Below, one piece after another: positions 16,630-28,054 of a stretch of DNA of 64,000 nucleotides; the first letter of the stretch is position 1; each line of letters opens with the position of its first letter. The DNA comes from Aromatoleum diolicum. GTDB taxonomy: Bacteria > Pseudomonadota > Gammaproteobacteria > Burkholderiales > Rhodocyclaceae. The stretch spans positions 1-64,000 of the forward strand of contig NZ_WTVQ01000016.1 in NCBI RefSeq assembly GCF_012910955.1, in the 5' to 3' direction. The translations under genes and the position numbers were made by a program. Below the pieces are notes generated by a model that made no database searches, had not been told where the DNA came from, and saw nothing but the letters and a program-made list of their open reading frames with translations.

Positions 16630-18605
16630 CAGGACGTGACCTTTGCGTCGTCCACCAGACGCCATTCGAAGCACCCCTTACTGCCCGCAAACAGCGGCCG
16701 GCAACCGGGTGGCATGGCCCGTAGAAAAGCTTTCAACTCATTGGGCGCGAGGCTGGCCGGCAGTTTCGCGTCGGGCGCGGCCGGATGAGTGCGCACGATC
16801 ACCTCGCCGGAAATTTCGCCAATACTGCATTTCACCGCCTCGTTGGCCGTGCGCCGCTCAGCCTCGACACCTGCAATCGCAGCCTGCAAGGTTTCGCGAT
16901 GACTCGCGCGCGCCTTGCCCTGTTCCGAGATCTGCGCCAGCGCCTTCAAAACCGGCGCCACGCTGTCACGGAGCTTCTGGAATGCGACTTTTTGCTCCAC
17001 CGAAAGGGTCAGCTCCTGCCGGCGGACCTTGCCCGCGATGGTCAGGTAGTTTTCGACGCCAGGCCGGCCGCGCAGGGAATCGATCAGCTGCTTCGCCTCG
17101 TCGTCCGCCGCCTGCAATCCTTCCAGTTGCGCACGTGCGGCGGCAAGCAGTTCATGCTGCTCGCCGTCGGGTGGCAACAATATCGAAACCAGGGTTTCCG
17201 CTGACCCGTGCGCCCGCACTTCGGCGATCGACAATGCCGCAGCCCCCAGCACCGAGGCTTCCGCCAGCGCGATCTCCAGTTCATCGGCGAGGATGTCGCA
17301 GCCGACGGCGCGCTCGCTGATCACGACTCGCCGCCCGACGATGAGACTGTTCTCGGCGTGGCGGACCGTAACCTCGCCTCCGGGTGCGAGAATCGTCGCG
17401 CCGCTGGCCCGCCCTTCAATCATCACCTGGCCACCGTGGTTTACCACCGCGCCGCCTGAAAGGTTCTTCTTGAGGACAACCACTCCGCCTTTCGACACCA
17501 CTTTGCCGAAGACATCGGCGAAAGTCGTGATATTCAGCCCCTCCACCACCCGGCCTTCCTGAATCTCGCCGTGCTCCTCGTATTCGTCGCCCATCAGCAC
17601 AATATCGCCCGTGGTACGCAGGCTGACACCGCCACGGTTGATGATCTTTTCGGTCACCGACATCTTGCTGCTGTCGTTGTCGATATCGAGGAAACCATCG
17701 ATCGTCGCCACCAGGTATTCGCCCTGCGGCGTATTTTCGATGCGTGTGCCGGAGCCGGCCAGCGCCGCGAAGTCGAGGTCTTTCGGCAGGGCCGGCGCCA
17801 GCGGCCGCCCATTCAGCTCCCGGCCGAGGTTCCCGAGCACCAGCGGCGTCTTGCGCAGCAGCTTCACCCCCGCGCGAATCTGCGGAAAGCGGTTGCGGAA
17901 ACGCGCCAGGTTGATGCGACCGTCGGGAAGCAGGCCGGGCGCGTCGTCCCGGCGCAGCCCGTCGGACAACTCTTCGACGCCTGCGTCACGCCCCGCCGAG
18001 GGAGCCTTTGCGGCGGCGATCGTCTCCCGCCCGACATGGTCCTCGCCGATGGCCTTGCGGACGACTGCTTCGTCGACGCCGTAGCGCAAACCCTTCAGCC
18101 ACATCTGGGCGATGAACTCGTCGAAATCGAGTCGGGTCTTCTGCGCCACCACGACCGCTTCGGTCCGCGCCGAACGCTGATCGCCCGTCTCGTTGGCCTC
18201 GGCGGACTGCTGCTCGACGGAGAACTCCAGGCTTACCGGCTCGAACAGATACTCCGCCCGCCCGCCCGAAATCTTCAGCCCGCGGTAAAGCACGCTCCTC
18301 AGCGGCAGGATATGCGAGATTCCCCGCGCAAAGCGCAGGCGCGACGGACGACCTGCCGCCTCGCACGCACCAATCTCATCGGCTACCACGCCGGGTTCGA
18401 AATCGTAGGCCAGCCGCAGGAAGACCGGGTAATCCAGTTCGCGGAAATACGCGCCGCGCACGAACAGACGATCCACCCATTCGCTGAAATCCGAAGACGC
18501 CCTGAAGCAGTTCAGATCGACCCACACACCGCTCTCATCCTTGATGATGAAACGCGGAAGCGGCTCGGCGCCCTCCTGTTGAAACTCAGCGTCTGCAACA
18601 ACCAT
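16629..18605 (-). CDS. fapA: Orphan FapA/DUF342 polymer-like protein
   Basis: 658 residues with start at 18605, behind GAGGACAGG; the frame stays open far upstream but that region is antisense to thiL. An N-terminal region of ~200 residues (DESGVWVDLNCF, FEWVDRLFVRG-type sequence) precedes the FapA beta-solenoid (about 330-500) with repeated Gly-rich turns (GVVVLKKNLSGGAVV, GGQVMIEGRASGATI, LIVGRRVVISERAVGC). A C-terminal helical/coiled section (about 510-620) follows. The family is named after a Vibrio flagellar assembly protein, but no flagellar gene is nearby, so its role here is open. No signal peptide seen. Confidence 0.82.
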   Translation of the reverse strand: MVVADAEFQQEGAEPLPRFIIKDESGVWVDLNCFRASSDFSEWVDRLFVRGAYFRELDYPVFLRLAYDFEPGVVADEIGACEAAGRPSRLRFARGISHILPLRSVLYRGLKISGGRAEYLFEPVSLEFSVEQQSAEANETGDQRSARTEAVVVAQKTRLDFDEFIAQMWLKGLRYGVDEAVVRKAIGEDHVGRETIAAAKAPSAGRDAGVEELSDGLRRDDAPGLLPDGRINLARFRNRFPQIRAGVKLLRKTPLVLGNLGRELNGRPLAPALPKDLDFAALAGSGTRIENTPQGEYLVATIDGFLDIDNDSSKMSVTEKIINRGGVSLRTTGDIVLMGDEYEEHGEIQEGRVVEGLNITTFADVFGKVVSKGGVVVLKKNLSGGAVVNHGGQVMIEGRASGATILAPGGEVTVRHAENSLIVGRRVVISERAVGCDILADELEIALAEASVLGAAALSIAEVRAHGSAETLVSILLPPDGEQHELLAAARAQLEGLQAADDEAKQLIDSLRGRPGVENYLTIAGKVRRQELTLSVEQKVAFQKLRDSVAPVLKALAQISEQGKARASHRETLQAAIAGVEAERRTANEAVKCSIGEISGEVIVRTHPAAPDAKLPASLAPNELKAFLRAMPPGCRPLFAGSKGCFEWRLVDDAKVTS

Positions 18606-18773
18606 CAACCTGTCCTCACGCCCAAACATGCACTTGCATCTTACTCTCCCGCCGCACGGGCCGGTCACAGGGTTTACGCGACTCGCGGCAGCCCGAAAAT
18701 TGTTCCGGACGGCTACTCCGTCTGAGTTAAGCTTGCCCGCGACCGGTACCCCCGACCCGTTATCCGTCCAGTC

Positions 18774-19733
18774 ATGCCCTCCGAATTCGACCTGATCCGC
18801 CGCCACTTCACCCGTCCCGCCCATCACACCGAGCTTGCCGTCGGTGACGATGCGGCGCTGTTCACGCCGCGGCCCGGCACGCAGTTGGCGGTGTCGACCG
18901 ACATGCTGGTCGCCGGCACGCACTTCTTCGCCGATACCGATCCTGAAGCCCTCGGCTGGAAGACGCTCGCGGTAAACGTTTCGGATCTTGCCGCGATGGG
19001 TGCCGAACCACGCTGGGCCTTGCTTGCGCTCTCGCTGCCGGCAGCCGATGACGCCTGGATCGGCGCACTGGCGCGCGGCTTTTTTGCCTGTGCGGATGCT
19101 TTCGGCGTCGACCTCGCCGGCGGTGACACCACCCGCGGCCCGCTCAACCTGTGCGTCACGATCTTCGGTGAAACACCGGTCGGCTCGGCGATCACGCGCG
19201 GCGGCGCGCATCGCGGCGACGACATCTGGATCACCGGGTCGCCAGGGCTCGCCGCGCTCGGACTCGCCCACCTGCGCGGCGAAATCACGCTCCGCGCCGA
19301 CCATGCGCGCCGCTGCCTCGATGCACTGCACCGCCCGCAACCGCGCGTCGCGTTCGGCCGGGCCCTGCGCGGCGTTGCAAGCGCGATGCTCGACGTTTCC
19401 GACGGCCTGCTCGGCGACCTCGGGCACATCCTCGAATGTTCCAATTGTGGCGCCATCGTCGATACGAACGCCCTGCCGCTCGACCCGCTGCGCGCCGCCG
19501 GAGCCGACGCCCTGCTGGCGCGACGCTGCCTGCTCTCGGGCGGCGACGATTACGAACTCCTGTTCACCGCCCCCGCCACACAACGCGACGCCCTCGTCGC
19601 ACTGAGCCGACAGCAGGCGCTGCCGCTGTCCCGCATCGGCACGATCACCGACACGCCCGATCAGTTGCTGCTACGCGAAGCGGACGGCAGCGAGCACACG
19701 ACGCCGCACAACGGCTACGATCACTTCGCCTGA
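18774..19733 (+). CDS. thiL: Thiamine-monophosphate kinase ThiL
   Basis: 319 residues, normal length. It phosphorylates thiamine phosphate to the active diphosphate. Family motifs are EFDLIRRHF at the N-terminus, VGDDAALF (metal site), STDMLVAGTHF, KTLAVNVSDLAAMGAEP, DVSDGLLGDLGH and LLSGGDDYELLFT. It is divergent from fapA (168-nt gap) and runs into pgpA 32 nt later, a linkage seen in many proteobacteria. No obvious ribosome site precedes ATG 18774. Confidence 0.96.
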   Translation: MPSEFDLIRRHFTRPAHHTELAVGDDAALFTPRPGTQLAVSTDMLVAGTHFFADTDPEALGWKTLAVNVSDLAAMGAEPRWALLALSLPAADDAWIGALARGFFACADAFGVDLAGGDTTRGPLNLCVTIFGETPVGSAITRGGAHRGDDIWITGSPGLAALGLAHLRGEITLRADHARRCLDALHRPQPRVAFGRALRGVASAMLDVSDGLLGDLGHILECSNCGAIVDTNALPLDPLRAAGADALLARRCLLSGGDDYELLFTAPATQRDALVALSRQQALPLSRIGTITDTPDQLLLREADGSEHTTPHNGYDHFA

Positions 19734-19765
19734 CATACCTGTTTTCCATCCAAGCGCCCGCCACC

Positions 19766-20245
19766 ATGCGCCCCACACGCCGCCTGCTCCTGAGCCATCC
19801 GGCTCACTTCATCTCACTGGGCTTCGGCTCCGGCCTGTCGCCTTACGCCCCGGGGACCGCCGGCACCCTTGCCGCATGGCTGCTCTACCCCTTGTTGCGT
19901 GCGCCGATCTCGGACTTCGTGTTTCTCGCGCTGCTCACCAGTTTCTTTGTCGCTGGCGTCATCGCAGCCGACCGCACCGGTCGCGCCCTTGGCGTGCCCG
20001 ATCACGGCGCGATCGTATGGGACGAGATGGTTGCCTTCTGGCTCGTGCTGTTCTTCACGCCGGCCAGCCTGTTGTGGCAAACCGTGGCGTTCGTGCTGTT
20101 CCGCTTCTTCGACATCGTCAAGCCACAGCCCATTCGCTGGGCTGACAGCCGCGTCAAGGGCGGCTTCGGCGTCATGCTCGACGACCTGATCGCTGCCGCT
20201 TACGCCGTCCTCGCCCTCGCAGTGTTCGTGCACCTGTTCGGATGA
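19766..20245 (+). CDS. pgpA: Phosphatidylglycerophosphatase A
   Basis: 159 residues. The start at 19766 gives MRPTRRLLLSHPAHFISLGFGSGLSPYAPGT, matching the PgpA N-terminus (FGSGLSPxAPGT). The VWDEMVAFWLVLF segment carries the conserved acidic residues, and KPQPIRWADSRVKGGFGVMLDDLIAA closes the family signature. It is an inner-membrane phosphatase that makes phosphatidylglycerol. It lies between thiL and pncC, 4 nt before the latter. Confidence 0.95.
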   Translation: MRPTRRLLLSHPAHFISLGFGSGLSPYAPGTAGTLAAWLLYPLLRAPISDFVFLALLTSFFVAGVIAADRTGRALGVPDHGAIVWDEMVAFWLVLFFTPASLLWQTVAFVLFRFFDIVKPQPIRWADSRVKGGFGVMLDDLIAAAYAVLALAVFVHLFG

Positions 20246-20249
20246 TGCA

Positions 20250-20747
20250 ATGGACTCACAACTGAACACCTTGTCGCGCGACGTGGGCGACTGGCTCGGC
20301 GCACGCAACGCGAAACTCGCCTGCGCCGAATCCTGCACCGGCGGCTGGGTCGCGGAAGTCGTCACCGCCACCGCCGGCAGCTCGGCGTGGTTCGATTGCG
20401 GCTTCGTCACCTACTCCAATGAAGCCAAAAAGGATCTCCTGGGCGTCTCGCCCGCCACCCTGGAACGCTACGGCGCGGTCAGTGAAGAGACCGTGTGCGA
20501 GATGGTCGCCGGCACGCTGGCACGCAGCCGCGCGGACCTGGCGCTGGCAATCTCGGGCGTGGCCGGCCCTGGCGGCGGCAGCGCTGCCAAACCGGTCGGG
20601 ATGGTGTGTTTCGCGTGGGGCGAACGCAAGGGCGGAATCCGCAGTGAAACCCGGCACTTCGCCGGCGACCGCGAGGCGGTGCGGCGCCAGGCGGTCATTC
20701 ACGCGCTCCGCGAATTAATGACAAACGACTTTTCCGCGGCACGCTGA
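20250..20747 (+). CDS. pncC: Nicotinamide-nucleotide amidohydrolase PncC (CinA C-terminal type)
   Basis: 165 residues, the stand-alone CinA C-terminal domain. ACAESCTGGWVAEVVTATAGSS-type sequence, FVTYSNEAKKDLLGV, ETVCEMVAG and AISGVAGPGGGSAAKPVGMV are all diagnostic. It deamidates NMN to nicotinate mononucleotide in pyridine nucleotide recycling. It follows pgpA by 4 nt and precedes recA by 64 nt, the usual cinA-recA neighbourhood. Confidence 0.95.
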   Translation: MDSQLNTLSRDVGDWLGARNAKLACAESCTGGWVAEVVTATAGSSAWFDCGFVTYSNEAKKDLLGVSPATLERYGAVSEETVCEMVAGTLARSRADLALAISGVAGPGGGSAAKPVGMVCFAWGERKGGIRSETRHFAGDREAVRRQAVIHALRELMTNDFSAAR

Positions 20748-20811
20748 CGTGTCGATCCACACGCCAGCAATCTCTGTGCCATAATTCACGAACGTTTAGA
20801 AAGGACAGGAC

Positions 20812-21849
<1,038 letters not shown>

Positions 21850-21859
21850 TCACAAGGCC

Positions 21860-22309
21860 ATGGCGGACACCAGCTTGCGTGAACGCGCCCTGCGGCACCT
21901 CGCGCGGCGCGATCATTCGCGTGTCGAACTCACCCGCAAGCTGGCGCCGCACGGCACCGCCGAAGAGATCGAGGAGATACTGGACCGCATGACCGAGCTC
22001 GGATTGCTCAGCGACAACCGTTTTGCCGAGGCCTGGGTACGCGGCAAGGCTGGGCGCTTCGGCAGCGCGCGCTTGCGCCACGATCTGGCGCAGCGCGGCG
22101 TGCCACGCGACACCATCGACGCGGCGCTGGACGCCGAATGTACTGAGGGCGAGATTGAGCGCGCGCGTGCCGTCTGGAACAGCAAGTTCGGCGGCGCCCC
22201 CGCTGACGCGCGCGAATGGGCGCGGCAAGCGCGCTTCCTGCAAAGCCGCGGCTTTGCAGGCGACGTGATTCGCAAGTTACTGAAAGAGAGCCCCGATGAG
22301 TCTGCTTAA
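21860..22309 (+). CDS. recX: RecA regulator RecX
   Basis: 149 residues, normal RecX size. It contains the three-helix repeats: [51 protein letters not shown] (with the FAxxxxxxR pattern) and [21 protein letters not shown]. RecX dampens RecA filament extension. It begins 10 nt after recA and its end overlaps the lptB start by 14 nt. Confidence 0.93.
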   Translation: MADTSLRERALRHLARRDHSRVELTRKLAPHGTAEEIEEILDRMTELGLLSDNRFAEAWVRGKAGRFGSARLRHDLAQRGVPRDTIDAALDAECTEGEIERARAVWNSKFGGAPADAREWARQARFLQSRGFAGDVIRKLLKESPDESA

Positions 22310-23018
22310 GGTCGCCGGACTGCAGAAGCGCTACAAGGCGCGCACCGTTGTCCACGATGTCGGCTTCGAAGTCGGCAGCGGCGAAGTCGTCGGTCTGCTC
22401 GGCCCCAACGGCGCGGGCAAGACCACCTGTTTCTACATGATCGTCGGGCTCGTACGCGCCGACGGCGGCGACATCACGCTCGATGACGCACAGCTTACCC
22501 ATCTGCCGATCCACGCGCGCGCGCGCCTGGGCCTATCCTACCTGCCGCAGGAAATGAGCGTGTTCCGCAAGCTCACGGTGGCCGAGAACATCCGCGCCGT
22601 ACTCGAACTGCAGGACCTCGACAACGACAGGATCGAGGCGCGCCTCGAGGAACTGCTCGAAGAACTCGGCATCGCGCACCTGCGCGACAGCACTGCAATC
22701 TCACTGTCCGGGGGCGAACGCCGGCGCTGCGAGATCGCCCGTGCGCTGGCAACCGACCCGCGCCTGATCCTGCTCGACGAGCCGTTTGCGGGCGTCGACC
22801 CGATTGCGGTACTCGACATCCAGAAGATCATCCGCTTTCTGCGCGACCGCGGTATCGGCGTGCTGATCACCGACCACAACGTGCGCGAGACGCTGGGTAT
22901 CTGCAACCGCGCCTACATCATCAGCGAAGGGCGCGTGCTGGCCAGCGGCCGCCCGAATGAAATCGTCGCCAACGAGCAGGTCCGCCAGGTCTACCTTGGC
23001 GAGCACTTCCGACTCTGA
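22296..23018 (+). CDS. lptB: LPS export ABC transporter ATPase LptB
   Basis: 240 residues. Walker [25 protein letters not shown] signature, [16 protein letters not shown] Walker B and [10 protein letters not shown]-loop are the LptB forms. It drives lipopolysaccharide extraction from the inner membrane with LptFG. Normally lptC and lptA lie just upstream of lptB-rpoN; here recX occupies that place and overlaps by 14 nt. rpoN follows 21 nt later. Confidence 0.96.
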   Translation: MSLLKVAGLQKRYKARTVVHDVGFEVGSGEVVGLLGPNGAGKTTCFYMIVGLVRADGGDITLDDAQLTHLPIHARARLGLSYLPQEMSVFRKLTVAENIRAVLELQDLDNDRIEARLEELLEELGIAHLRDSTAISLSGGERRRCEIARALATDPRLILLDEPFAGVDPIAVLDIQKIIRFLRDRGIGVLITDHNVRETLGICNRAYIISEGRVLASGRPNEIVANEQVRQVYLGEHFRL

Positions 23019-23039
23019 GCCACACTCCGCCGCAGTGCT

Positions 23040-24491
23040 ATGAAGCCCTCCCTCCAGCTCAAGATCTCTCAGCACCTTACGCTGACACCACAGCTGCAGC
23101 AGTCGATCAAGCTGCTGCAACTTTCCACCCTGGAACTGAACCAGGAGCTCGAGCGCTTCCTGCTGGAAAATCCCATGCTCGAGCGCGAGGACGGCGACGG
23201 CAGCGATTTCGCGCCGCCCCCGTCGGAGGCCTTATCGTCACCGTCATCCTCGACCACCAGCAGTGAATCCGAAAGCCCTGCGCCCGCAGATGAACAGCGC
23301 ACCGACGCGGAACCCGCCAACTTCGACGAAGCCGGCGAATGGTCAAGCGCCGGCAGCGGATCATCGAACCGCGACGACGACGACGACACCGACTTCCAGG
23401 AACTGCAAGCCGCCGGCACCTGCCTGCGCGACTATCTCGACCAGCAGGTCAGCCTGTCGCCACTCTCGGACCGCGACCGCGCGCTGGTGCGCTTCATCAT
23501 CGAGGCCCTGGACGATGACGGCTACCTCAACCAGTCGTTGGAAGACCTGCTGCCGCTGCTGCCGCCGGAACTCGAATACGACCTCGACGATCTGTCGATC
23601 GCGCTGCATCACGTGCAGAACCTCGACCCGGCCGGCATCGGCGCGCGCAATCCGCGGGAGTGCCTGAGCCTGCAACTGCGCGCGATGCCCTCCGGGCTGA
23701 CGCGCGACCTCGCGTTGAAGATCGTCGACGAACATCTGGAGCTGCTGGCCGAACGCAATTTCCTGCGCCTGAAGCGTTCCCTGGGCTGCGACGACGACGC
23801 CCTGCGCAGCGCGCACGCCCTGATCTGCAGTCTCGACCCGCACCCCGGTTCGCAGCACTCGGTGCAGGAAACACGCTATATCCTGCCCGACGTCGTGGTG
23901 CGCAAGATACGCAGCCGCTGGGTCGTCAGCCTTAATCCGGAGGCAATGCCGAAGCTGCGCATCAACTCCCTGTACGCGAGCATCCTGCAGCAGAACCGCG
24001 GCTCGGGCGGTGCGCTGACCAGCCAACTGCAGGAAGCACGCTGGCTGATCAAGAACGTGCAACAACGTTTCGACACGATTTTACGGGTTTCCCAAGCCAT
24101 CGTTGACCAGCAGCGACAGTTCTTCGATTATGGCGATGTGGCGATGCGACCTCTGACGTTGAGGGAGATCGCGGACCAGCTGGAGCTGCACGAGTCCACG
24201 GTCTCGCGGGTCACGACGCAGAAATTCATGGCCACACCGCGCGGCGTGTTCGAACTGAAGTATTTTTTCGGCAGCCACGTTGCCACCGACACCGGTGGGG
24301 CGGCTTCTTCCACTGCGATTCGCGCGCTGATTCGTCAGCTGGTGGAAGCCGAAGACAGGAAAAAACCCCTGTCCGACGCGAAAATTGCCGAATTGTTGGG
24401 CCAGCAGGGTATCGTGGTAGCGCGGAGAACCATCGCAAAATACCGCGAATCACTCAATATCCCGCCGGTCAGCCTGCGCAAAACGATCTGA
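23040..24491 (+). CDS. rpoN: RNA polymerase sigma-54 factor RpoN
   Basis: 483 residues. Region I (about 1-50) is the Gln/Leu-rich activator-response segment (LKISQHLTLTPQLQQSIKLLQLS); region II is acidic and Ser-rich (about 55-125); region III includes the core-binding and HTH parts (LTLREIADQLELHESTVSRVT); the RpoN box ARRTIAKYRE lies at about 461-470. It directs transcription of nitrogen and many catabolic genes. Gene order lptB-rpoN-hpf-ptsN is conserved in proteobacteria. Confidence 0.98.
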   Translation: MKPSLQLKISQHLTLTPQLQQSIKLLQLSTLELNQELERFLLENPMLEREDGDGSDFAPPPSEALSSPSSSTTSSESESPAPADEQRTDAEPANFDEAGEWSSAGSGSSNRDDDDDTDFQELQAAGTCLRDYLDQQVSLSPLSDRDRALVRFIIEALDDDGYLNQSLEDLLPLLPPELEYDLDDLSIALHHVQNLDPAGIGARNPRECLSLQLRAMPSGLTRDLALKIVDEHLELLAERNFLRLKRSLGCDDDALRSAHALICSLDPHPGSQHSVQETRYILPDVVVRKIRSRWVVSLNPEAMPKLRINSLYASILQQNRGSGGALTSQLQEARWLIKNVQQRFDTILRVSQAIVDQQRQFFDYGDVAMRPLTLREIADQLELHESTVSRVTTQKFMATPRGVFELKYFFGSHVATDTGGAASSTAIRALIRQLVEAEDRKKPLSDAKIAELLGQQGIVVARRTIAKYRESLNIPPVSLRKTI

Positions 24492-24508
24492 CAATACGAG
24501 GAATCATC

Positions 24509-24835
24509 ATGAATCTCACCATCAACGGACATCACGTCGAAGTCACCCCCGCGATCCGCGAATACGTCAATACCAAACTGGATCGGGTCATCCGCCACTT
24601 CGACAACGTGACCAGCGTCAATGTGATTCTTTCGGTAGAAAAACTGAAGCAGAAAGCGGAAGTGACGCTGCACGTTCGCGGCAAGGACATCTATGTCGAG
24701 AGCGATGATGGTGACATGTACGCCGCCATCGACAGCATGGTCGACAAGCTTGATCGGCAGGTTCTGAAGTACAAGGGCAAGAACCACGATCACGGTCACG
24801 ATACGCTGAAGCATCAACAACCCACGGAACTGTGA
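24509..24835 (+). CDS. hpf: Ribosome hibernation-promoting factor HPF
   Basis: 108 residues, short HPF type. MNLTINGHHVEVTPAIREYV, LDRVIRHFDNV, AEVTLHVRGKDIYVES and DMYAAIDSMVDKLDRQ match the RaiA/HPF fold. It binds the small ribosomal subunit in stationary phase, promoting dimer formation. It follows rpoN by 17 nt after an ACGAGGAATC ribosome site. Confidence 0.96.
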   Translation: MNLTINGHHVEVTPAIREYVNTKLDRVIRHFDNVTSVNVILSVEKLKQKAEVTLHVRGKDIYVESDDGDMYAAIDSMVDKLDRQVLKYKGKNHDHGHDTLKHQQPTEL

Positions 24836-24869
24836 TCCATTTCCTCGTGCTCCCGGTCTAGGGTGTGTT

Positions 24870-24875
24870 TATAAT
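24870..24875 (+). promoter_or_regulatory. Possible -10 element upstream of ptsN
   Basis: A perfect TATAAT within the 136-nt gap between hpf and ptsN, about 97 nt before the ptsN start. No clear -35 box accompanies it. Confidence 0.35.
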
Positions 24876-24971
24876 TCGCGCGTTTTCAACTCGCGCCTGC
24901 CACACGCCTCCCGACCTTTCCCGCGCCTGCACGGCACCGGCGAGTCCGGCGTCGCGCAGGCGGTGATCCGC

Positions 24972-25457
24972 ATGAGCCTCATTGCCGAACTCCTGCCACC
25001 TTCAAACGTGGTCATCGATCTGGACGCGAGCAGCAAGAAGCGCGTCTTCGAACAGGCTGGCCTGCTGTTCGAGAACAATCAAGGCATTGCCCGCAGCGTA
25101 GTGTTTGACAGCCTGTTCTCGCGCGAGCGGCTCGGCTCGACGGGGCTGGGCCAGGGCATTGCGATCCCGCACGGCCGCATCAAGGGCCTGCGCGACGCCG
25201 CCGGCGCCTTTCTACGCCTCGCCACGCCGGTGCAGTTCGACGCCCCGGACGGCCGTCCTGTGACCATGCTGTTCGTGCTGCTGGTACCCGAGCAGGCCAA
25301 CGAGCACCATCTCCAGTTGCTGTCCGAACTGGCGCAGATGTTCAGCGACCGCGACTTCCGCGAACAACTGCAGAACGCACCCGACACGACCACCATCCAT
25401 TCCCTGTTCGCCTCCTGGGGTCCCCATGCGACAGACCAGCGTCGCGCGGCTGTATGA
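24972..25457 (+). CDS. ptsN: Nitrogen-regulatory PTS enzyme IIA (PtsN)
   Basis: 161 residues. Start at ATG 24972 gives MSLIAELLPPSNVVIDLDASSKKRVFE. The phospho-acceptor is His67 in GIAIPHGRIKG; FLRLATPVQFDAPDGRPV and LLVPEQANEHHLQLLSELAQMF are EIIA-Ntr hallmarks. It is the terminal phosphocarrier of the nitrogen PTS, regulating potassium and other systems. Its 3' end overlaps hprK by 32 nt in another frame, so the two are coupled. Confidence 0.95.
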   Translation: MSLIAELLPPSNVVIDLDASSKKRVFEQAGLLFENNQGIARSVVFDSLFSRERLGSTGLGQGIAIPHGRIKGLRDAAGAFLRLATPVQFDAPDGRPVTMLFVLLVPEQANEHHLQLLSELAQMFSDRDFREQLQNAPDTTTIHSLFASWGPHATDQRRAAV

Positions 25458-26367
25458 GTCTCGCCGCGAACGGCTGGAGCTGACCCACGTCAGCGGCCGG
25501 CTCGACCGGGTCATGTCGGTCACCGAAGAGCGCATCTGGCCCGCCGATCTGGTCGGTCACCTCAACCTGATTCACCCCACCCGCGTGCAGATTCTCGGCG
25601 CCGCCGAACTCGCGTGGGCGCAGCGCCAGTCGCGCGACAAGGTCGCCCATCACCTCACCGAGATCATCGGTGCGCATCCGCCGGCGATCATCGTCGCCGA
25701 CAACTGCGAGATCCCCGACATCCTGCGCGGCATCTGTGAATATGCCGATGTCGCGCTGATTACCACGCCACTCCCCGCGGCCAGCGTGATCGACCAGCTG
25801 CGCCTGTACCTTTCGCGCGAACTCGCTGAAAAAATTTCGCTGCACGGCGTATTCATGGACGTGCTCGGAATCGGCGTATTCATCACCGGCAGCTCCGGCG
25901 CCGGCAAATCCGAACTCGCGCTGGAACTGATCTCGCGCGGTCACGGCCTGGTCGCCGACGATATCGTCGAGTTCGCGTGCATCGCGCCGACAGTGCTGGA
26001 AGGGCGCTGTCCCGACATGCTGAAGGACTTCATCGAGGTACGCGGGCTGGGGATCCTCAATATCCGCACGATCTTCGGAGAAACCGCGTGCCGGCGGAAA
26101 ATGCGCCTGCGCCTGATCGTGCACCTTGAGCGCCGCCTGCCCGGCCAGTCCGACCCATCACGCTTGCCGATACAACGCGAAACCCAGAACATCCTCGGCG
26201 TACCCGTGATCCGCGCGACCCTGCCGGTCGCGGCGGGACGCAATATTGCGGTGCTGCTGGAAGCCGCGGTGCGCTCGACGATCCTGCAACTGCGTGGCCT
26301 CGACTCCACGCAGGAGTTCATCGACCGCCAGCAACGCATGCTCGACGCCGAGCAGGGCACGTACTGA
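25426..26367 (+). CDS. hprK: HPr kinase/phosphorylase
   Basis: 313 residues. The N-terminal DRTGG-like domain is followed by the kinase: P-loop GSSGAGKS at 155-162, then LALELISRGHGLVADD and the family segment EVRGLGILNIRTIFG (about 205-219). It phosphorylates and dephosphorylates HPr Ser46. Its presence beside ptsN with a 32-nt overlap is typical of betaproteobacteria, where rapZ often follows; here no rapZ is present. A GC hairpin follows the stop. Confidence 0.96.
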   Translation: MRQTSVARLYESRRERLELTHVSGRLDRVMSVTEERIWPADLVGHLNLIHPTRVQILGAAELAWAQRQSRDKVAHHLTEIIGAHPPAIIVADNCEIPDILRGICEYADVALITTPLPAASVIDQLRLYLSRELAEKISLHGVFMDVLGIGVFITGSSGAGKSELALELISRGHGLVADDIVEFACIAPTVLEGRCPDMLKDFIEVRGLGILNIRTIFGETACRRKMRLRLIVHLERRLPGQSDPSRLPIQRETQNILGVPVIRATLPVAAGRNIAVLLEAAVRSTILQLRGLDSTQEFIDRQQRMLDAEQGTY

Positions 26368-26368
26368 T

Positions 26369-26391
26369 CCGGCACCGGGCGCACGTGCCGG
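26369..26391 (+). terminator. GC hairpin after hprK
   Basis: CCGGCAC (26369-26375) pairs with GTGCCGG (26385-26391) around a 9-nt loop, starting 2 nt after the hprK stop. There is no T-tract, so it is a weak terminator or 3'-end stabiliser for the rpoN-hprK operon. Confidence 0.4.
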
Positions 26392-26533
26392 GGCGCCCGC
26401 CTGACGCACGCCGACACTTCCGGGCGGCAGGCACGCTCGTGCGACTCATCCCGACATTACATTGACTCTTGCCGCAGTGCCGCATCGGCTGCTACGCTCG
26501 ACGTCTTTGCGCCCCCAGGCACAGGCCCCGATC

Positions 26534-28032
<1,499 letters not shown>

Positions 28033-28054
<22 letters not shown>

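Noticed and set aside
18606-19583. N-terminal extension of fapA to 984 residues
   Set aside because: The extra ~325 codons are antisense to thiL and precede a good ribosome site for the start at 18605.
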